From Hellea sp. (GTDB lineage Bacteria > Pseudomonadota > Alphaproteobacteria > Caulobacterales > Maricaulaceae), in assembly GCA_014238285.1 (NCBI GenBank), contig JABABK010000015.1, positions 1 through 49,807 of the forward strand: a stretch of DNA of 49,807 nt, written 5' to 3'. A model generated the notes under the pieces. That model saw nothing but the letters and a program-made list of their open reading frames with translations, had not been told where the DNA came from and did not search any database. Each line of letters opens with the position of its first letter. Positions within the stretch are counted from its first letter, which is position 1. The position numbers and the translations under genes are program-made. Of the stretch, positions 21,298 to 32,138 are shown piece after piece.

Positions 21298-22214
21298 GTA
21301 GCATCCTCAACAATCCAGCGGCAAAGCTGACCAAAACTTATTCCGACATATTGCGCCTGTTCAGGCACTAAAGACGTCGGAGTCATTCCGGGTTGAGTAT
21401 TGAGTTCAAGCATTACGATTTTATTTACGATATCGATTAAGTCGTCATTAATATCATTAAATCTGAAATCCGAGCGGGTCACGCCCTGACACCCCAGAGT
21501 TTCATGGGCCAATAACGCCCATGTTTTGCACAAATCTTCGACGTCCTGCGAAATTTTAGCCGGTATAGCATGACTTGAGCCACCGTCGGCGTATTTGGCC
21601 TCGTAATCATACCAGCCCGACGTTGGCAAAATTTCCGTCACAGCAAGAGCTTTTCCGTCCATGACGGTTACTGTTAGCTCACGGCCCGGTATAAATTCTT
21701 CGACTAAGACCAAATCCCCCATAGATGTGTTATTTGCGATCTCGGACGGCGGATTATCAGAATTATCATTGACGATATAAACACCAACGCTTGAACCCTG
21801 GGCATTAGGCTTCACAACATAGGGCGGTTCCATGGGATGGGCTTCAGAAACAGCCATTCGCGATGCCAAAGTGCCCGCAGGCACAGTGATCCCGACATCT
21901 CTCAAAACGGCTTTGCTACGATGCTTGTCCATGGCCAGCGCCGACGACATGACACCGCTATGAGTATAAGGCGCGCCAAATAGGTCAAGAACACCCTGTA
22001 CCCGGCCATCTTCGCCCCATTCTCCGTGGAGCGCATTAAAGATCACATCAGGATCAGCGGCGTGAAGCTGTTCCCATAGGTTATGTCCCACATCGATTTC
22101 GACAACCTCATATCCTTCACGGCGAAGGGCGTCAGCACAGGCTGCGCCTGAAACAAGCGACACTTCTCTTTCAGAGGACATTCCGCCCTTTAAGACTGCT
22201 ACGCGCTGTTTCAT
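21282..22214 (-). CDS. ddl: D-alanine--D-alanine ligase
   Basis: ATP-grasp enzyme making the D-Ala-D-Ala dipeptide for MurF. The 310-residue protein has the N-terminal GGMSSEREVS loop, the ATP-grasp segment PYVVKPNAQGSSVGV and the C-terminal metal and substrate motif LELNTQPGMTPTS. The start overlaps the murB stop as ATGA, and the end overlaps ftsQ. A single dcw-embedded copy of the DdlB type is seen in the window. Confidence 0.96.
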   Translation of the reverse strand: MKQRVAVLKGGMSSEREVSLVSGAACADALRREGYEVVEIDVGHNLWEQLHAADPDVIFNALHGEWGEDGRVQGVLDLFGAPYTHSGVMSSALAMDKHRSKAVLRDVGITVPAGTLASRMAVSEAHPMEPPYVVKPNAQGSSVGVYIVNDNSDNPPSEIANNTSMGDLVLVEEFIPGRELTVTVMDGKALAVTEILPTSGWYDYEAKYADGGSSHAIPAKISQDVEDLCKTWALLAHETLGCQGVTRSDFRFNDINDDLIDIVNKIVMLELNTQPGMTPTSLVPEQAQYVGISFGQLCRWIVEDATWPRL

Positions 22215-23122
22215 GTCTCATCACCTATACGTCGGATTTCCCAGTCTAGGTCGACCTGTTCGCTGTTTTTGACCATGGCGCGGATTGTCTCGCCTAAGCG
22301 TTCCAAATCTTTAGCTGTCGCCTCACCCGTATTAATCATGAAGTTACAGTGTTTTTCACTCATTTGCGCGCCGCCAACACGGTGACCTCGCCCACCAGCC
22401 GCGTCGATGACATTCCAAGCCCCTCGCCCGCTCGATTGTTCTTGGTCAGGGTTTTTAAACGTAGACCCACCCGTTTTTTCACGAATAGGCTGACTATCTT
22501 CGCGCCGGCTTGTGATGTCATCCATCCGCGCTTTTATCGCATTAGGATCATCTGAGGTCCCTTTAAAAGTCGCTTCAACGAAAATCAGATCAAGCGGCGC
22601 GCCTGAATGACGGTAGCTATAATCCATTTCATCGAGCGGCATGACCTGACGACGCCCACGTCGATCAATGGCAATGACAGTTTGAAGAAAATCTTTAGTC
22701 TCGCCACCATAGCAGCCCGCATTCATCCGAAGCGCGCCGCCGATTGTACCAGGAATTCCCGCATAGAACTCAAGCCCTGCAATGCCGGCTTTCGCGGCAG
22801 CTTGTGCAACTTTATTATCAAGCGTCGCCGCGCCTGCGGTAATGTTCATTCCATCAGTAGAAATTTTACCAAATGATGGACCTAGGCGAATGGTGACCCC
22901 TTTGACGCCGCCATCACGTACTAATGTGTTTGACGCCACACCCAATACCTGAACCGGAATATCGGGAGGCGTGGAGGATAAAAACAAAGCCAGATCAGCT
23001 TCATCCTTTGGCATAAACAGGACTTCAGCAGGGCCGCCGACACGCAGCCAAGTATAAGGCGCAAGCACGACATTTTCCGATAGTTTTCCGCGAACAGGAG
23101 GCAAACAATCGAGCAAAGACAC
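22211..23122 (-). CDS. murB: UDP-N-acetylenolpyruvoylglucosamine reductase MurB
   Basis: FAD enzyme reducing UDP-GlcNAc-enolpyruvate to UDP-MurNAc with NADPH. It has the FAD-binding segment TWLRVGGPAEVLF and, in the C-terminal part, KTGGSTFKNP with the catalytic serine in type II form. The open frame runs further up to a TTG at 23161 inside murC; GTG 23122 is preferred because it overlaps the murC stop as TAGTG and has GGAG eight bases upstream, giving 303 residues. The ddl start overlaps its stop. Confidence 0.95.
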   Translation of the reverse strand: MSLLDCLPPVRGKLSENVVLAPYTWLRVGGPAEVLFMPKDEADLALFLSSTPPDIPVQVLGVASNTLVRDGGVKGVTIRLGPSFGKISTDGMNITAGAATLDNKVAQAAAKAGIAGLEFYAGIPGTIGGALRMNAGCYGGETKDFLQTVIAIDRRGRRQVMPLDEMDYSYRHSGAPLDLIFVEATFKGTSDDPNAIKARMDDITSRREDSQPIREKTGGSTFKNPDQEQSSGRGAWNVIDAAGGRGHRVGGAQMSEKHCNFMINTGEATAKDLERLGETIRAMVKNSEQVDLDWEIRRIGDET

Positions 23123-24564
23123 TAACCCGTCTCCAAATCCTGCGCGAGGCTCGCCGCCCAATAAGTAATATCACCTGCGCCAAGACAGACGATTAGGTCG
23201 CCCGGTTTTAAATTAGGCTTAAGGCTCGCTGCCAGATTATCCTTCGTGATTGAACGCGCATTTCTGTGACCATGGGCCTGAAGTCCTTCGACCAATGCCG
23301 GACCACTAATATTTTCAATAGGGCTTTCACCCGCTTCATACACATCCGATACATAAACGTGATCAGCGTTATTGAAACAGTTGCAAAACTCTTCAAACAA
23401 ATCTTGTAGGCGCGAATAGCGATGCGGCTGAACTACCGCATGGACAGAGCCTTCAGTGACTTGTCGCGCCGCTTGTAATACGGCGGCAATTTCGACCGGG
23501 TGATGACCGTAATCATCAATAATGTTGACGCCGTTCCACTCGCCAATATGGGTAAAACGTCGTTTCACGCCGCCAAACCCATTAAGCGCCGCCCTGACCT
23601 GTGCTTGCGAAATGCCAAGCTTCCTGGCGACAGCGATGGCCGATAGAACATTTTGCGTGTTATGCTTACCCGCCATTGGCAGGAATAAATCATCCCAGCG
23701 GTCTTCAATACCTTCAATGCTCCTAAAGACAACGTCAAAACGCGAACCGGTGGATTCTAACTTGAGATTCTCAGCCCGAACGTCCGCCTGCGGGTTAAAT
23801 CCATAAGTGATAACGCGGCGATCCTGAATTCTTGACACAAGCGACTGAACCTCTGGATGATCAATGCACAAAACGCCAAAGCCATAAAATGGCAGGTTCT
23901 CAACGAAAGTCGTAAACGCGTCTCGCAGCGTATCAAAATCGCCGTAATGCTCCATATGCTCAGGATCGATATTGGTCACGATAGCGACCGTTGGGAATAG
24001 CTTTAAAAAAGATCCATCGCTTTCGTCAGCCTCAACGACCATCCAGTCACCCAGGCCCAGCTTGGCGTTTGAGCCATAAGCATTGATAATCCCGCCATTG
24101 ATAACTGTCGGGTCAAGGCTTCCGCCTTCGAGCAAAGCCGCGATCATCGTCGTCGTCGTTGTCTTGCCGTGAGTGCCGCCGACCGCAATCGCCCATTTCA
24201 GACGCATCAGTTCTGCCAGCATTTCAGCGCGTCTTACAACGGGAATAGATCGGGCTCTAGCTTCCACCAGTTCCGGATTATCGGCCTTAATAGCAGATGA
24301 CATAACGATGGCACCAGCGCCTCTGACCTGTTCGGCTTTTTGACCGATAAATATAGTCGCGCCTAAATCCCGTAAACGCTTCACACTCGGATTGTCACGA
24401 AGATCAGACCCTTGGACCGTATAACCTAAATTGAGCATGACTTCGGCGATGCCGCTCATACCAATACCGCCAATGCCAACAAAGTGGATTGGGCCGGTAT
24501 CAAACGGAACTTTCGTCGCCATTGCCGGGCTAAGCGGTGCCTTACTGGCTTCACCTTTGACCAT
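23122..24564 (-). CDS. murC: UDP-N-acetylmuramate--L-alanine ligase MurC
   Basis: First Mur ligase, adding L-Ala to UDP-MurNAc. The 480-residue protein has the N-terminal Rossmann motif GIGGIGMSG, the ATP-binding GTHGKTTTT and the central-domain DEHHHP-like stretch [10 protein letters not shown]. The frame is open to 24684, but that would overlap murG by 110 bases; ATG 24564 has AAAGG at good spacing and starts ten bases after the murG stop. An internal ATG fourteen codons on (MATKVPFD) is a less likely start. Confidence 0.95.
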   Translation of the reverse strand: MVKGEASKAPLSPAMATKVPFDTGPIHFVGIGGIGMSGIAEVMLNLGYTVQGSDLRDNPSVKRLRDLGATIFIGQKAEQVRGAGAIVMSSAIKADNPELVEARARSIPVVRRAEMLAELMRLKWAIAVGGTHGKTTTTTMIAALLEGGSLDPTVINGGIINAYGSNAKLGLGDWMVVEADESDGSFLKLFPTVAIVTNIDPEHMEHYGDFDTLRDAFTTFVENLPFYGFGVLCIDHPEVQSLVSRIQDRRVITYGFNPQADVRAENLKLESTGSRFDVVFRSIEGIEDRWDDLFLPMAGKHNTQNVLSAIAVARKLGISQAQVRAALNGFGGVKRRFTHIGEWNGVNIIDDYGHHPVEIAAVLQAARQVTEGSVHAVVQPHRYSRLQDLFEEFCNCFNNADHVYVSDVYEAGESPIENISGPALVEGLQAHGHRNARSITKDNLAASLKPNLKPGDLIVCLGAGDITYWAASLAQDLETG

Positions 24565-24574
24565 GTTTTGCCTT

Positions 24575-25657
24575 TCAGGCGTTTTGAATTGCAGCAGTGA
24601 CCAATTCGGCGAGTGCCTTGGTCGCGTCGGTGCGGGCTGCACTTCTAGCGGATAGGGCTGCTGCTTCAAGCCATGTCGAATCATTTAATCTTGCCTCTAA
24701 ACTAGTTTTCACAGTTTCCGGCGTAAACTCAGATTCGGGCAAAATATCGGCAGCACCAAGGTTTTTTAGGGCCTGAGCATTAATTGTCTGGTGATCATCC
24801 ATAGCAATAGCAAGAGGAACCAAGAGACTCGGCTTCCCCATAATGGCAATTTCAGAAACTGAAGATGCTCCGGCGCGCGCAATAATGAAGTGCGCTTTAG
24901 CAAGGTGATGTTCAATATCCGAGAAAAACGGTTCACAAATCGCGACCACATTGGCGTACTCGAATTCTTCGCGAGCTGTTTCTAAGCTTTCTTCTCTAGT
25001 CTGTTGGACGACACGCAAACGAGACCGAATATCTTTGGGCAATAAAGCGATAGCTTTAGGAACGGTTTCGCCAATTATTCGCGCGCCCAAACTACCGCCA
25101 ACAATCAGTAGGTTTATCCCATCTTTAGGCGCTTCATAGGTAGTAGGCACCGCCCCCATGATTTGAGCCCGTAGTGGATTGCCCGTACAGACATGGCGCG
25201 CACCGTCTGGCAATCGTTCTAAATGCTCAAATCCCGATGCGACAACATTGGACTTTTTCGCAAACACACGATTGACCCGGCCCAGCACGGCGTTCTGTTC
25301 ATGAATAACCGTCGGGACATTTAAACTCTGAGCAGCTCTCATGGCCGGAAAAGCGGGATAGCCACCAAAGCCTACAACCACGTCAGGCTTCCACTGTTTG
25401 ATGAATTTTTTGGCCTGACGAACACCCTTAGATAATCGAAGCACTCCAGCTACGGCCTGGATAGGACGGCGCGGCGAAATCGTGGCGGCATCAACATGAA
25501 CAATAGGGTCAGCCGGAATACGTCCCGCATGTTTACGGCCGCGCTCATCCGTCATCATAGCGATGTCCCAGCCTAACGCTTTAAAATGTTCAGCCAAAGC
25601 CTGCGCGGGGAACATATGCCCGCCCGTTCCGCCTGCCGCTAATAACAAACGCGGCAT
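24575..25657 (-). CDS. murG: MurG, lipid II-forming GlcNAc transferase
   Basis: Peripheral inner-membrane GT-B glycosyltransferase that converts lipid I to lipid II. The 360-residue protein has the N-terminal glycine loop [15 protein letters not shown], the acceptor-site motif [12 protein letters not shown] and the donor-site region [12 protein letters not shown]. The start ATG 25657 comes one base after the ftsW stop and uses GGAGA inside the end of ftsW as its ribosome-binding site. Longer upstream frames overlap ftsW and lack family similarity. Confidence 0.96.
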   Translation of the reverse strand: MPRLLLAAGGTGGHMFPAQALAEHFKALGWDIAMMTDERGRKHAGRIPADPIVHVDAATISPRRPIQAVAGVLRLSKGVRQAKKFIKQWKPDVVVGFGGYPAFPAMRAAQSLNVPTVIHEQNAVLGRVNRVFAKKSNVVASGFEHLERLPDGARHVCTGNPLRAQIMGAVPTTYEAPKDGINLLIVGGSLGARIIGETVPKAIALLPKDIRSRLRVVQQTREESLETAREEFEYANVVAICEPFFSDIEHHLAKAHFIIARAGASSVSEIAIMGKPSLLVPLAIAMDDHQTINAQALKNLGAADILPESEFTPETVKTSLEARLNDSTWLEAAALSARSAARTDATKALAELVTAAIQNA

Positions 25658-25658
25658 G

Positions 25659-26798
25659 TTAGTCTCCGAAGCCATAAGCACCCGGTCTGCGGCGCGTGAA
25701 AGCGAGCAAAAGTCCGGCCGTAAAACAAAGCGCCAGCATGGACGAACCGCCATAGGAGACGAACGGCAGTGTCATGCCCTTGGGCGGCGCCATGTTCAAA
25801 TTGACGTAAAGATTGATGATCGTCTGCATACCAATCATGGTCGCCAACCCGGCGACAGCTAACTGACAAAAATAATCATTGAGCTTTAGCGCGTTACGGA
25901 AACAACGAATGACAAAACCAGCGAGCAAGATAATCACGAAAACGGAAATGATAAAACCGAACTCTTCGACGGTGACCGCAAAAATAAAGTCCGTATGCCC
26001 ATCAGGCAAAGTGTATTTAACTGCGCCTTCACCCGGCCCGCGCCCGAAAAATCCGCCGCTATTAATAGCTTCAAGGGCCCGTTCGGTTTGGTAATTATCA
26101 TCACCTGCTGGGCTCAAAAACCTTTGAATGCGCGCCTGAACATGGGGCATGAATAAATAAGCCATGAAGCCCGCGACCATAGTCCCAGCCATCAAGAATA
26201 ACATCCAGCCTAGTGATAGGCCGGCAAAGAAAAATACAGCTGCAAAGCACAGGGTCAAAAGGAATGATTGACCGAAGTCTGGCTGCTGGATCAACAATCC
26301 AATTAGGAACAAATAGGCCACAAACACGATGGGAACTGATGGTACATTCGGATCACGTTTTTGAACCGAAAACATCCAGGCGGCGAAGACGATAAAAGCG
26401 GGTTTCGCAAATTCTGATGGTTGCAAACCAAACGGTCCGACGGCCAGCCAGCGCTGCGCGCCTTTAACTTCATAGCCAAAAAACTTCACGACCAATAAGA
26501 GAAATATACTGGCTGCCAAAGCAAGAACGGCAATCCGCCGAGCATTTTCAGCCTTAAAAAAGGACAAGAATATCGCCCCGGAAAAACCGAGTATAACGAA
26601 CAAGCCGTGGCGGTATAAAAAGTAAAATGGATTAGCGACACTCAAGCGCTCGGCAGCAGCAGGTGAAGCTGCCATAGACAAGATAAGCCCGGTCCCTAAT
26701 AGGCAAACAAAAAAGGCCAGTGAAATATGATCAACACTTCTCCACCACTCAAAGAATGGCGAGCGATCCGTCCGTGAGGGCGAAATCGATTTGATCAT
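25659..26798 (-). CDS. ftsW: FtsW, SEDS-family septal peptidoglycan glycosyltransferase
   Basis: Multi-pass SEDS protein that polymerises lipid II at the septum together with FtsI. About ten membrane segments are visible in 379 residues. The conserved loop around SPAGDDNYQ and GRGPGEGAVKYTLPDGHTDF, and the later VSYGGSSML, are SEDS hallmarks. A TTG at 26807 overlapping the murD stop as TTGA is an alternative start that adds three residues; ATG 26798 is preferred. It lies between murD and murG, the standard order. Confidence 0.95.
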   Translation of the reverse strand: MIKSISPSRTDRSPFFEWWRSVDHISLAFFVCLLGTGLILSMAASPAAAERLSVANPFYFLYRHGLFVILGFSGAIFLSFFKAENARRIAVLALAASIFLLLVVKFFGYEVKGAQRWLAVGPFGLQPSEFAKPAFIVFAAWMFSVQKRDPNVPSVPIVFVAYLFLIGLLIQQPDFGQSFLLTLCFAAVFFFAGLSLGWMLFLMAGTMVAGFMAYLFMPHVQARIQRFLSPAGDDNYQTERALEAINSGGFFGRGPGEGAVKYTLPDGHTDFIFAVTVEEFGFIISVFVIILLAGFVIRCFRNALKLNDYFCQLAVAGLATMIGMQTIINLYVNLNMAPPKGMTLPFVSYGGSSMLALCFTAGLLLAFTRRRPGAYGFGD

Positions 26799-26803
26799 AG
26801 TGC

Positions 26804-28225
26804 TCAAGCCGCTTTCTCGCGGGCGAACATCTCGGTGAGGTTTTTAACTTGCGCTCTAAACGCATCGCCCCGGACTTCGAAATTTTTAAACTGATCAAAA
26901 CTTGCACAGGCTGGCGATAGTAAAACAATAGGCTCTTTGGCATTTGAGTTCAGCGCATCACGCAGCGCACAAAGAACCGCCATTTCAAGCGTGCCTGAAA
27001 TCTTATTCTCTACGCCAGCTTTAGTCAGTGTTTTGTGAAACTTAGGCGCAGCCTCGCCGATGAGATAAGCTTTGCGTAGGTTTTTAAATAATGGCTCTAA
27101 CGGCGTAATTCCTTCTGATTTGGCTTGCCCGCCTGCTACCCAGAAAACATCTTTATAAGACCCAAGCGCTTGCTTCGCCGCATCCGCATTGGTCGCCTTA
27201 CTATCGTTGACAAAGCGAACTTTGACAATTTTACCAACTGTTTCCATACGGTGTTCAAGACCCGGGAATGTCAGGATAGCGTCGCCAATGGACTGCGGTT
27301 CAATCCCAAGAGACGTGACGGCGGCGTAAGCGGCGGCGGCATTTTGCCAATTATGCATGCCTTCCAGCGCGGCGGCTTTATTGAGATTAGCAACTTCAAC
27401 AACCTTTTCGCCACACGAACAATAGAGCTTGCCTTTAATAGCGCATACGCCATGGCCAAGAGATTTGCGGCCAGAGATAGGAATGATCCGGCGGCCGTTC
27501 GACACTTTAAGCTCGGAGCAAATTCGTCTACCTTCGCTATCATCAACACCAATAACAACTGTATCGGCTTTGGTCTGGTTGAGGAAAATTTTACGCTTCG
27601 CCGCCTCATAATGATCCATCGTGCCATGACGTTCCAAATGGTCTGGCGTGAGGTTGAGGAATACGGCCGCATTAGCTTTGAGAGACTGTGTGCGCTCCAA
27701 TTGATAGGATGATAACTCCAACACATAGTGGGCGCCTGCGTGCATGGCATCCAAATCTAACACGCCCCGTCCGATATTTCCGCCGATTTGCGCGTCTCGC
27801 CCACAAGCCCGCAATATATGCCCAACTAGAGCCGTAGTCGTAGATTTTCCGTTTGTCCCTGTGATAGCAACAACTTTAGGGCGGTTCTCTTCAGCGCGCG
27901 CCATGACTTCACGAGCGAATATTTCAATATCGCAAATGATTGGAATACCAGCTTCCTTAGCTTTTAAGGCCGACCAATGTGGCTCCGGCAACTTATCCGG
28001 TACACCTGGTGATAAGACTAACTCATCGATTTGTGTCCAGTCAGCTTTATTCAAATCAGATATCGGTACGCCCTGCTCTTTGGCCGCTTCAACTGTCTTG
28101 GCATTATCGTCCCAAGCATAGACTTTCGCCCCGCCTGCTTTGAGCGATAAAGCCGCGCTTATACCCGTGCGGCCGAGCCCAAAGACCGCAATGTGTTTTC
28201 CTTTAAATGTCCCAGCCTTAATCAT
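26804..28225 (-). CDS. murD: UDP-MurNAc-L-Ala--D-glutamate ligase MurD
   Basis: Second Mur ligase, adding D-Glu. The 473-residue protein begins with a Rossmann-like segment (FGLGRTGISAA), has the ATP-binding loop GTNGKSTTT and the central histidine region (LNLTPDHLERHGTM), and ends in the C-terminal ligase domain (VLLSPACASFDQFKNFEVRG). Its start lies four bases after the mraY stop. Confidence 0.97.
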   Translation of the reverse strand: MIKAGTFKGKHIAVFGLGRTGISAALSLKAGGAKVYAWDDNAKTVEAAKEQGVPISDLNKADWTQIDELVLSPGVPDKLPEPHWSALKAKEAGIPIICDIEIFAREVMARAEENRPKVVAITGTNGKSTTTALVGHILRACGRDAQIGGNIGRGVLDLDAMHAGAHYVLELSSYQLERTQSLKANAAVFLNLTPDHLERHGTMDHYEAAKRKIFLNQTKADTVVIGVDDSEGRRICSELKVSNGRRIIPISGRKSLGHGVCAIKGKLYCSCGEKVVEVANLNKAAALEGMHNWQNAAAAYAAVTSLGIEPQSIGDAILTFPGLEHRMETVGKIVKVRFVNDSKATNADAAKQALGSYKDVFWVAGGQAKSEGITPLEPLFKNLRKAYLIGEAAPKFHKTLTKAGVENKISGTLEMAVLCALRDALNSNAKEPIVLLSPACASFDQFKNFEVRGDAFRAQVKNLTEMFAREKAA

Positions 28226-28229
28226 AGCT

Positions 28230-29327
28230 CTACCGTAGTTTCAGTGTTGAGAGTCCGACCAGCGCAAGTACGATTGCAATGATCCAGAACCGAATGACAA
28301 TCGTCGGTTCCGCCCAGCCCTTTTTCTCATAATGATGATGAATTGGGGCCATGCGGAAGACACGTTTGCCTGTTAGTTTGAAAGACGCCACCTGTACAAT
28401 CACAGAGACAGCCTCCAAAACGAATAACCCACCAATTATAGCCAAGACGATTTCATGTTTTATCGCCACAGCTGTAGATCCTAAAGCGCCACCTAACGCT
28501 AAAGACCCTGTATCACCCATAAACACCATTGCAGGCGGTGCATTATACCAAAGAAAGCCTAGTCCCGCCCCGACTATAGCCCCTAGAAATATCGTAACTT
28601 CGGCGCTGCCTCTGACAAATGGCACGCCAAGATATTCACTAAAATTAAAATGCCCAACCAAATACGCAATAAATGCGAGGCTCATACAAGCAATCATGAC
28701 AGGCACGATCGCAAGGCCATCAAGGCCGTCCGTAAGGTTGACCGCATTTGCTGATCCGACAACAACCAGACAACCAAATGGAATGAAGAATATGCCAAGA
28801 TTTATCCAAGTATTTTTCATAAGGGGAATGGCAAGCCCCTTGGCAAATCCATCTATATCAGGATCAAACGCGCCCGCTAAAACATAGCAAGCAGTAGCTG
28901 CGATTACGATTTCCAAAATGAGTTTAAATTTACCGCTAAAACCTTTGGGGTTTTGCCGAGAGACCTTCAAATAATCATCATAAAATCCGATAGCGCCAAA
29001 GGAAACTGTCACTAAAAATACGACCCAGAGGAAGGTGCTGTGAAGGTTACCCCATAAAAGCGTTGAGATAACAACGGATAACAAGATTAAAAGCCCGCCC
29101 ATGGTAGGCGTTCCGGCTTTTTGAATGATATGGCTTTCAGGCCCGTCTTCACGAATGGGCTGGCCCTTGCCTTGTTTCATCCGCAGCATATTGATCATAC
29201 GCGGTCCCAAGATAAATGAAATTAACAAGGCCGTCATCAACGCGCCGCCAACGCGAAACGTGATGTAATTAAATAGATTAAATAGCTGAAATTCTTCAGC
29301 CATGGGGGCTAGCCACTCATAAAACAT
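28230..29327 (-). CDS. mraY: MraY, lipid I-forming phospho-MurNAc-pentapeptide transferase
   Basis: Integral membrane transferase joining UDP-MurNAc-pentapeptide to undecaprenyl phosphate. The 365-residue protein has about ten membrane segments and the catalytic motifs [21 protein letters not shown] and [14 protein letters not shown] 29336 is an alternative start; ATG 29327 has AAAGG eight bases upstream and overlaps the murF stop by 11 bases. It sits between murF and murD. Confidence 0.97.
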   Translation of the reverse strand: MFYEWLAPMAEEFQLFNLFNYITFRVGGALMTALLISFILGPRMINMLRMKQGKGQPIREDGPESHIIQKAGTPTMGGLLILLSVVISTLLWGNLHSTFLWVVFLVTVSFGAIGFYDDYLKVSRQNPKGFSGKFKLILEIVIAATACYVLAGAFDPDIDGFAKGLAIPLMKNTWINLGIFFIPFGCLVVVGSANAVNLTDGLDGLAIVPVMIACMSLAFIAYLVGHFNFSEYLGVPFVRGSAEVTIFLGAIVGAGLGFLWYNAPPAMVFMGDTGSLALGGALGSTAVAIKHEIVLAIIGGLFVLEAVSVIVQVASFKLTGKRVFRMAPIHHHYEKKGWAEPTIVIRFWIIAIVLALVGLSTLKLR

Positions 29328-30705
29328 CGGCGACACCTTTTTGTTCTTTTCTAATAGCGGTAACCAAACGTCCTAAGCCTGTGGCGTTTGATCCTTTGAC
29401 GAGGACCGTATCCCCGTCTTTTAATTCTTCGCGAAGCGCGCTGAGAGCGGCTTCCCAATCACGAACCCAAGAGCCGCGCATTTCTCTAGGCAGCGCCCCT
29501 TTAAGAGACCGCATGCACTCCCCTAAAACAATGACGCGCGAAACATCCGCTGCTTGGAGTGGCTCGGCGAGATCTGCATGTAATTCAAGCTCATCTTTAC
29601 CCAGCTCAAACATATCGCCAAGAACGGCAATCTTACGACCGTTTGCTCTGGACCCAAGTGTTGCAATAGCCGCCCGCATTGATTCAGGATTGGCGTTATA
29701 ACTATCGTCAATCAAGGTGAAGAGCTTACCATCGAGCTTCATGTCCAAAGCTTCGCCGCGGCCTGGTAAGGCGCGGAAACCTGCCAGCGCTTCAATGCCT
29801 GTTGTCATATCGATACCGACAGCTGAGATCGCGGCCAAAGCACAAGCGGCATTTTCAATCCAATGAGCGCCGTCTAGCGGAAGGTATAATTTATAAGTCT
29901 CCCCGCCTGCATGAATATCGGCTTTGAGTTCACCCGCCAACGCCTGACCATTAGAAATTCTGATATCACTCTCTTCATGAAAGCCAAATGTCATGATAGC
30001 CGCGCCGCTTTTCTCGGCTTCAGAGGATAGGTAATCAAAATAGCTATCGTCGCGATTGAGCACGGCAATGCCGCCTTCACTTAAGCCTACAAATATTTCT
30101 GCTTTAGCTCTGGCGATTGCGTCAACATCTTTGAAATGCGCCAGGTGAGCCGGGGCAATTTTCGTAATGACAACGACATCCGGCGCAATCAGAGGCGACA
30201 AATCAGCAAGTTCTCCAGCATGGTTCATACCGACTTCGAAAACACCGTAATCGGTATCAATCGGCATAGTCGCTAGCGTCAGCGGAACGCCCCAATGGTT
30301 ATTAAATGATTTCAAAGATTTATGAGTCCTACCTGATGCATTACAAATCGTTGCGATAGCTTCTTTGAGGCTGGTTTTCCCGACACTACCTGTGACGGCG
30401 ATACGTTTGGCTTGGCTTCTTATTCGGCCTGCTATAGCAAGATCACGCATGGCTTGAAGTGCATCTTTGACGATCAAAGCGGGCGCTTGCTCATTCGGGT
30501 TTTCTGAAATAACGGCGCTGGCCCCTGCCGCTCGGGCATTTGGAATGAAGTCATGACCATCGCGAACGTCTTTGAGCGGCACAAATAGATCGCCCCAGTT
30601 TAGACTGCGCGTATCAATGGACATTCCGTTAATCGCCCAAGTACCCTTGGCTTCACCGCCTGTTGCTTCTGCCGCGTCTTTTGATGTCCAAAGCCGATTA
30701 CTCAT
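29317..30705 (-). CDS. murF: UDP-MurNAc-tripeptide--D-Ala-D-Ala ligase MurF
   Basis: Last cytoplasmic Mur ligase, attaching the D-Ala-D-Ala made by Ddl. The 462-residue protein has the N-terminal substrate domain ([17 protein letters not shown]), the P-loop [10 protein letters not shown], the central [11 protein letters not shown] segment and the C-terminal [10 protein letters not shown] motif. The start overlaps the murE stop as ATGA. Confidence 0.97.
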   Translation of the reverse strand: MSNRLWTSKDAAEATGGEAKGTWAINGMSIDTRSLNWGDLFVPLKDVRDGHDFIPNARAAGASAVISENPNEQAPALIVKDALQAMRDLAIAGRIRSQAKRIAVTGSVGKTSLKEAIATICNASGRTHKSLKSFNNHWGVPLTLATMPIDTDYGVFEVGMNHAGELADLSPLIAPDVVVITKIAPAHLAHFKDVDAIARAKAEIFVGLSEGGIAVLNRDDSYFDYLSSEAEKSGAAIMTFGFHEESDIRISNGQALAGELKADIHAGGETYKLYLPLDGAHWIENAACALAAISAVGIDMTTGIEALAGFRALPGRGEALDMKLDGKLFTLIDDSYNANPESMRAAIATLGSRANGRKIAVLGDMFELGKDELELHADLAEPLQAADVSRVIVLGECMRSLKGALPREMRGSWVRDWEAALSALREELKDGDTVLVKGSNATGLGRLVTAIRKEQKGVADVL

Positions 30706-32138
30706 GCTGCCATCTCCGTTAAAGCTATCTTGACCTGCTCTACATCAGAAAAAGGAATGACTTTATCGCCAACGATCTGGCCCTGTTCATGACCTTTGCC
30801 CGCAATGATGAGGCAGTCTTTTGGCCCTAATAAATTAATCCCGAAGCGAATAGCTGAAGCCCTGTCACCAATTTCTTCGGCGTCAGGACAACCCTGTAGA
30901 ACAGCTTTACGAATAGACGCCGCATCTTCGGTTCTGGGATTGTCATCTGTGACAATCGCAAAGTCAGCATGCTTGGCAGCCATGGCGCCCATTTTAGGCC
31001 GTTTGTTTGGGTCGCGATCGCCGCCGCATCCAAACACAATAATCATCCGGCCCATCGTGTGAGGACGAACACTGCGAAGTAGCTTATCCAGACCATCTTC
31101 CGTATGGGCAAAATCCACCAATATTGGCGCGCCGTCTTTGCTACGGCCCGCCATTTCGAGACGACCCGCTACACCAGTTAATTTGGTCAGTGCCTCAACA
31201 GCCGTATCCGTATCAACACCCGTCTCACGGGCAAGACCTAAAGCGGCGACAGCATTTAGAATTTGAAACTCTCCGACCAAAGGCAACTCAACTTTATAGC
31301 GTTTACCTTCTACAATCAGGTCAATCGATTGGCTCGCTGACCTTGGCATGACTTCATCAATTCGGATATCCTCGCCCGCCCAGCCGGCACGAATAACCCG
31401 CTGCCCGCGATCTTCACAAATCTTCGCGAGCTTTTGGCCGTATTCGTCATTCACATTAATGACAACGGGTGCATCTGTAGGTGTTAGCTCTGTAAACAGG
31501 CGAACCTTGGACGAGAAATAATCATCCACATCCGGATGATAATCAAAATGATCTTGGGTCAGATTAGAAAAACCAGAAGCCGTCACCGACACACTATCGA
31601 GGCGGTATTGCTTTAGCCCGTGGCTTGAAGCTTCCATGGCCACATGAGTCACGCCCATCTCTTTTAGCTTAGCAAGAGTTTGATGCAGTACGACAGCATC
31701 AGGCGTTGTATGACTTAGCGGAATATATCCGCCTTCATAACTGACACCCAAAGTTCCAAAACAAGCCGCCTTAATCCCTGCATGAGCCCAAATTTGACGC
31801 AAAAACTCAACTGTGGAGCTTTTGCCATTGGTTCCGGTCATGGCGACAAGTGTTTTCGGCTGACCCGCATAAAGCCTACTTGCAATTTTTGAATAATCCA
31901 GCCTTGGATTTTCAGAGGCGATATAAGGCACATCTAAATCCAAGCCCGGCGTCGACAATATAGCTGAGGCCCCGCTGTCTAAGGCGCTTTGAATATAATC
32001 TCTTCCGTCTAGAACCGTGCCTGGCAAAGCAGCAAACAACGTCCCCTCCGAAACAGTTCGGCTATCGGCAGAGAGATTAGTAATTTCAACGTCAGGCCCG
32101 TCAAAGATAAGCGGCGCTATAAGTTTGGAAAGTTTCAT
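30702..32138 (-). CDS. murE: UDP-MurNAc-dipeptide--meso-DAP ligase MurE
   Basis: Third Mur ligase. The 478-residue protein has the P-loop GTNGKSSTVEF, the HTTPDAVVL segment and the DNPR motif (VTDDNPRTED), which in the family marks meso-diaminopimelate specificity, as expected for a Gram-negative wall. The start overlaps the ftsI stop and its stop overlaps the murF start, each as ATGA. Confidence 0.97.
   Translation of the reverse strand: MKLSKLIAPLIFDGPDVEITNLSADSRTVSEGTLFAALPGTVLDGRDYIQSALDSGASAILSTPGLDLDVPYIASENPRLDYSKIASRLYAGQPKTLVAMTGTNGKSSTVEFLRQIWAHAGIKAACFGTLGVSYEGGYIPLSHTTPDAVVLHQTLAKLKEMGVTHVAMEASSHGLKQYRLDSVSVTASGFSNLTQDHFDYHPDVDDYFSSKVRLFTELTPTDAPVVINVNDEYGQKLAKICEDRGQRVIRAGWAGEDIRIDEVMPRSASQSIDLIVEGKRYKVELPLVGEFQILNAVAALGLARETGVDTDTAVEALTKLTGVAGRLEMAGRSKDGAPILVDFAHTEDGLDKLLRSVRPHTMGRMIIVFGCGGDRDPNKRPKMGAMAAKHADFAIVTDDNPRTEDAASIRKAVLQGCPDAEEIGDRASAIRFGINLLGPKDCLIIAGKGHEQGQIVGDKVIPFSDVEQVKIALTEMAA

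Noticed and set aside
24565-24684. 40-residue N-terminal extension of MurC
   Set aside because: It overlaps murG and lacks family similarity; ATG 24564 has a good ribosome-binding site.
27125-27712. 195-codon open frame opposite murD
   Set aside because: It lies wholly inside murD on the other strand and shows no recognisable family.
28351-28887. 178-codon open frame opposite mraY
   Set aside because: The composition mirrors membrane helices read in the opposite strand; no start signal.
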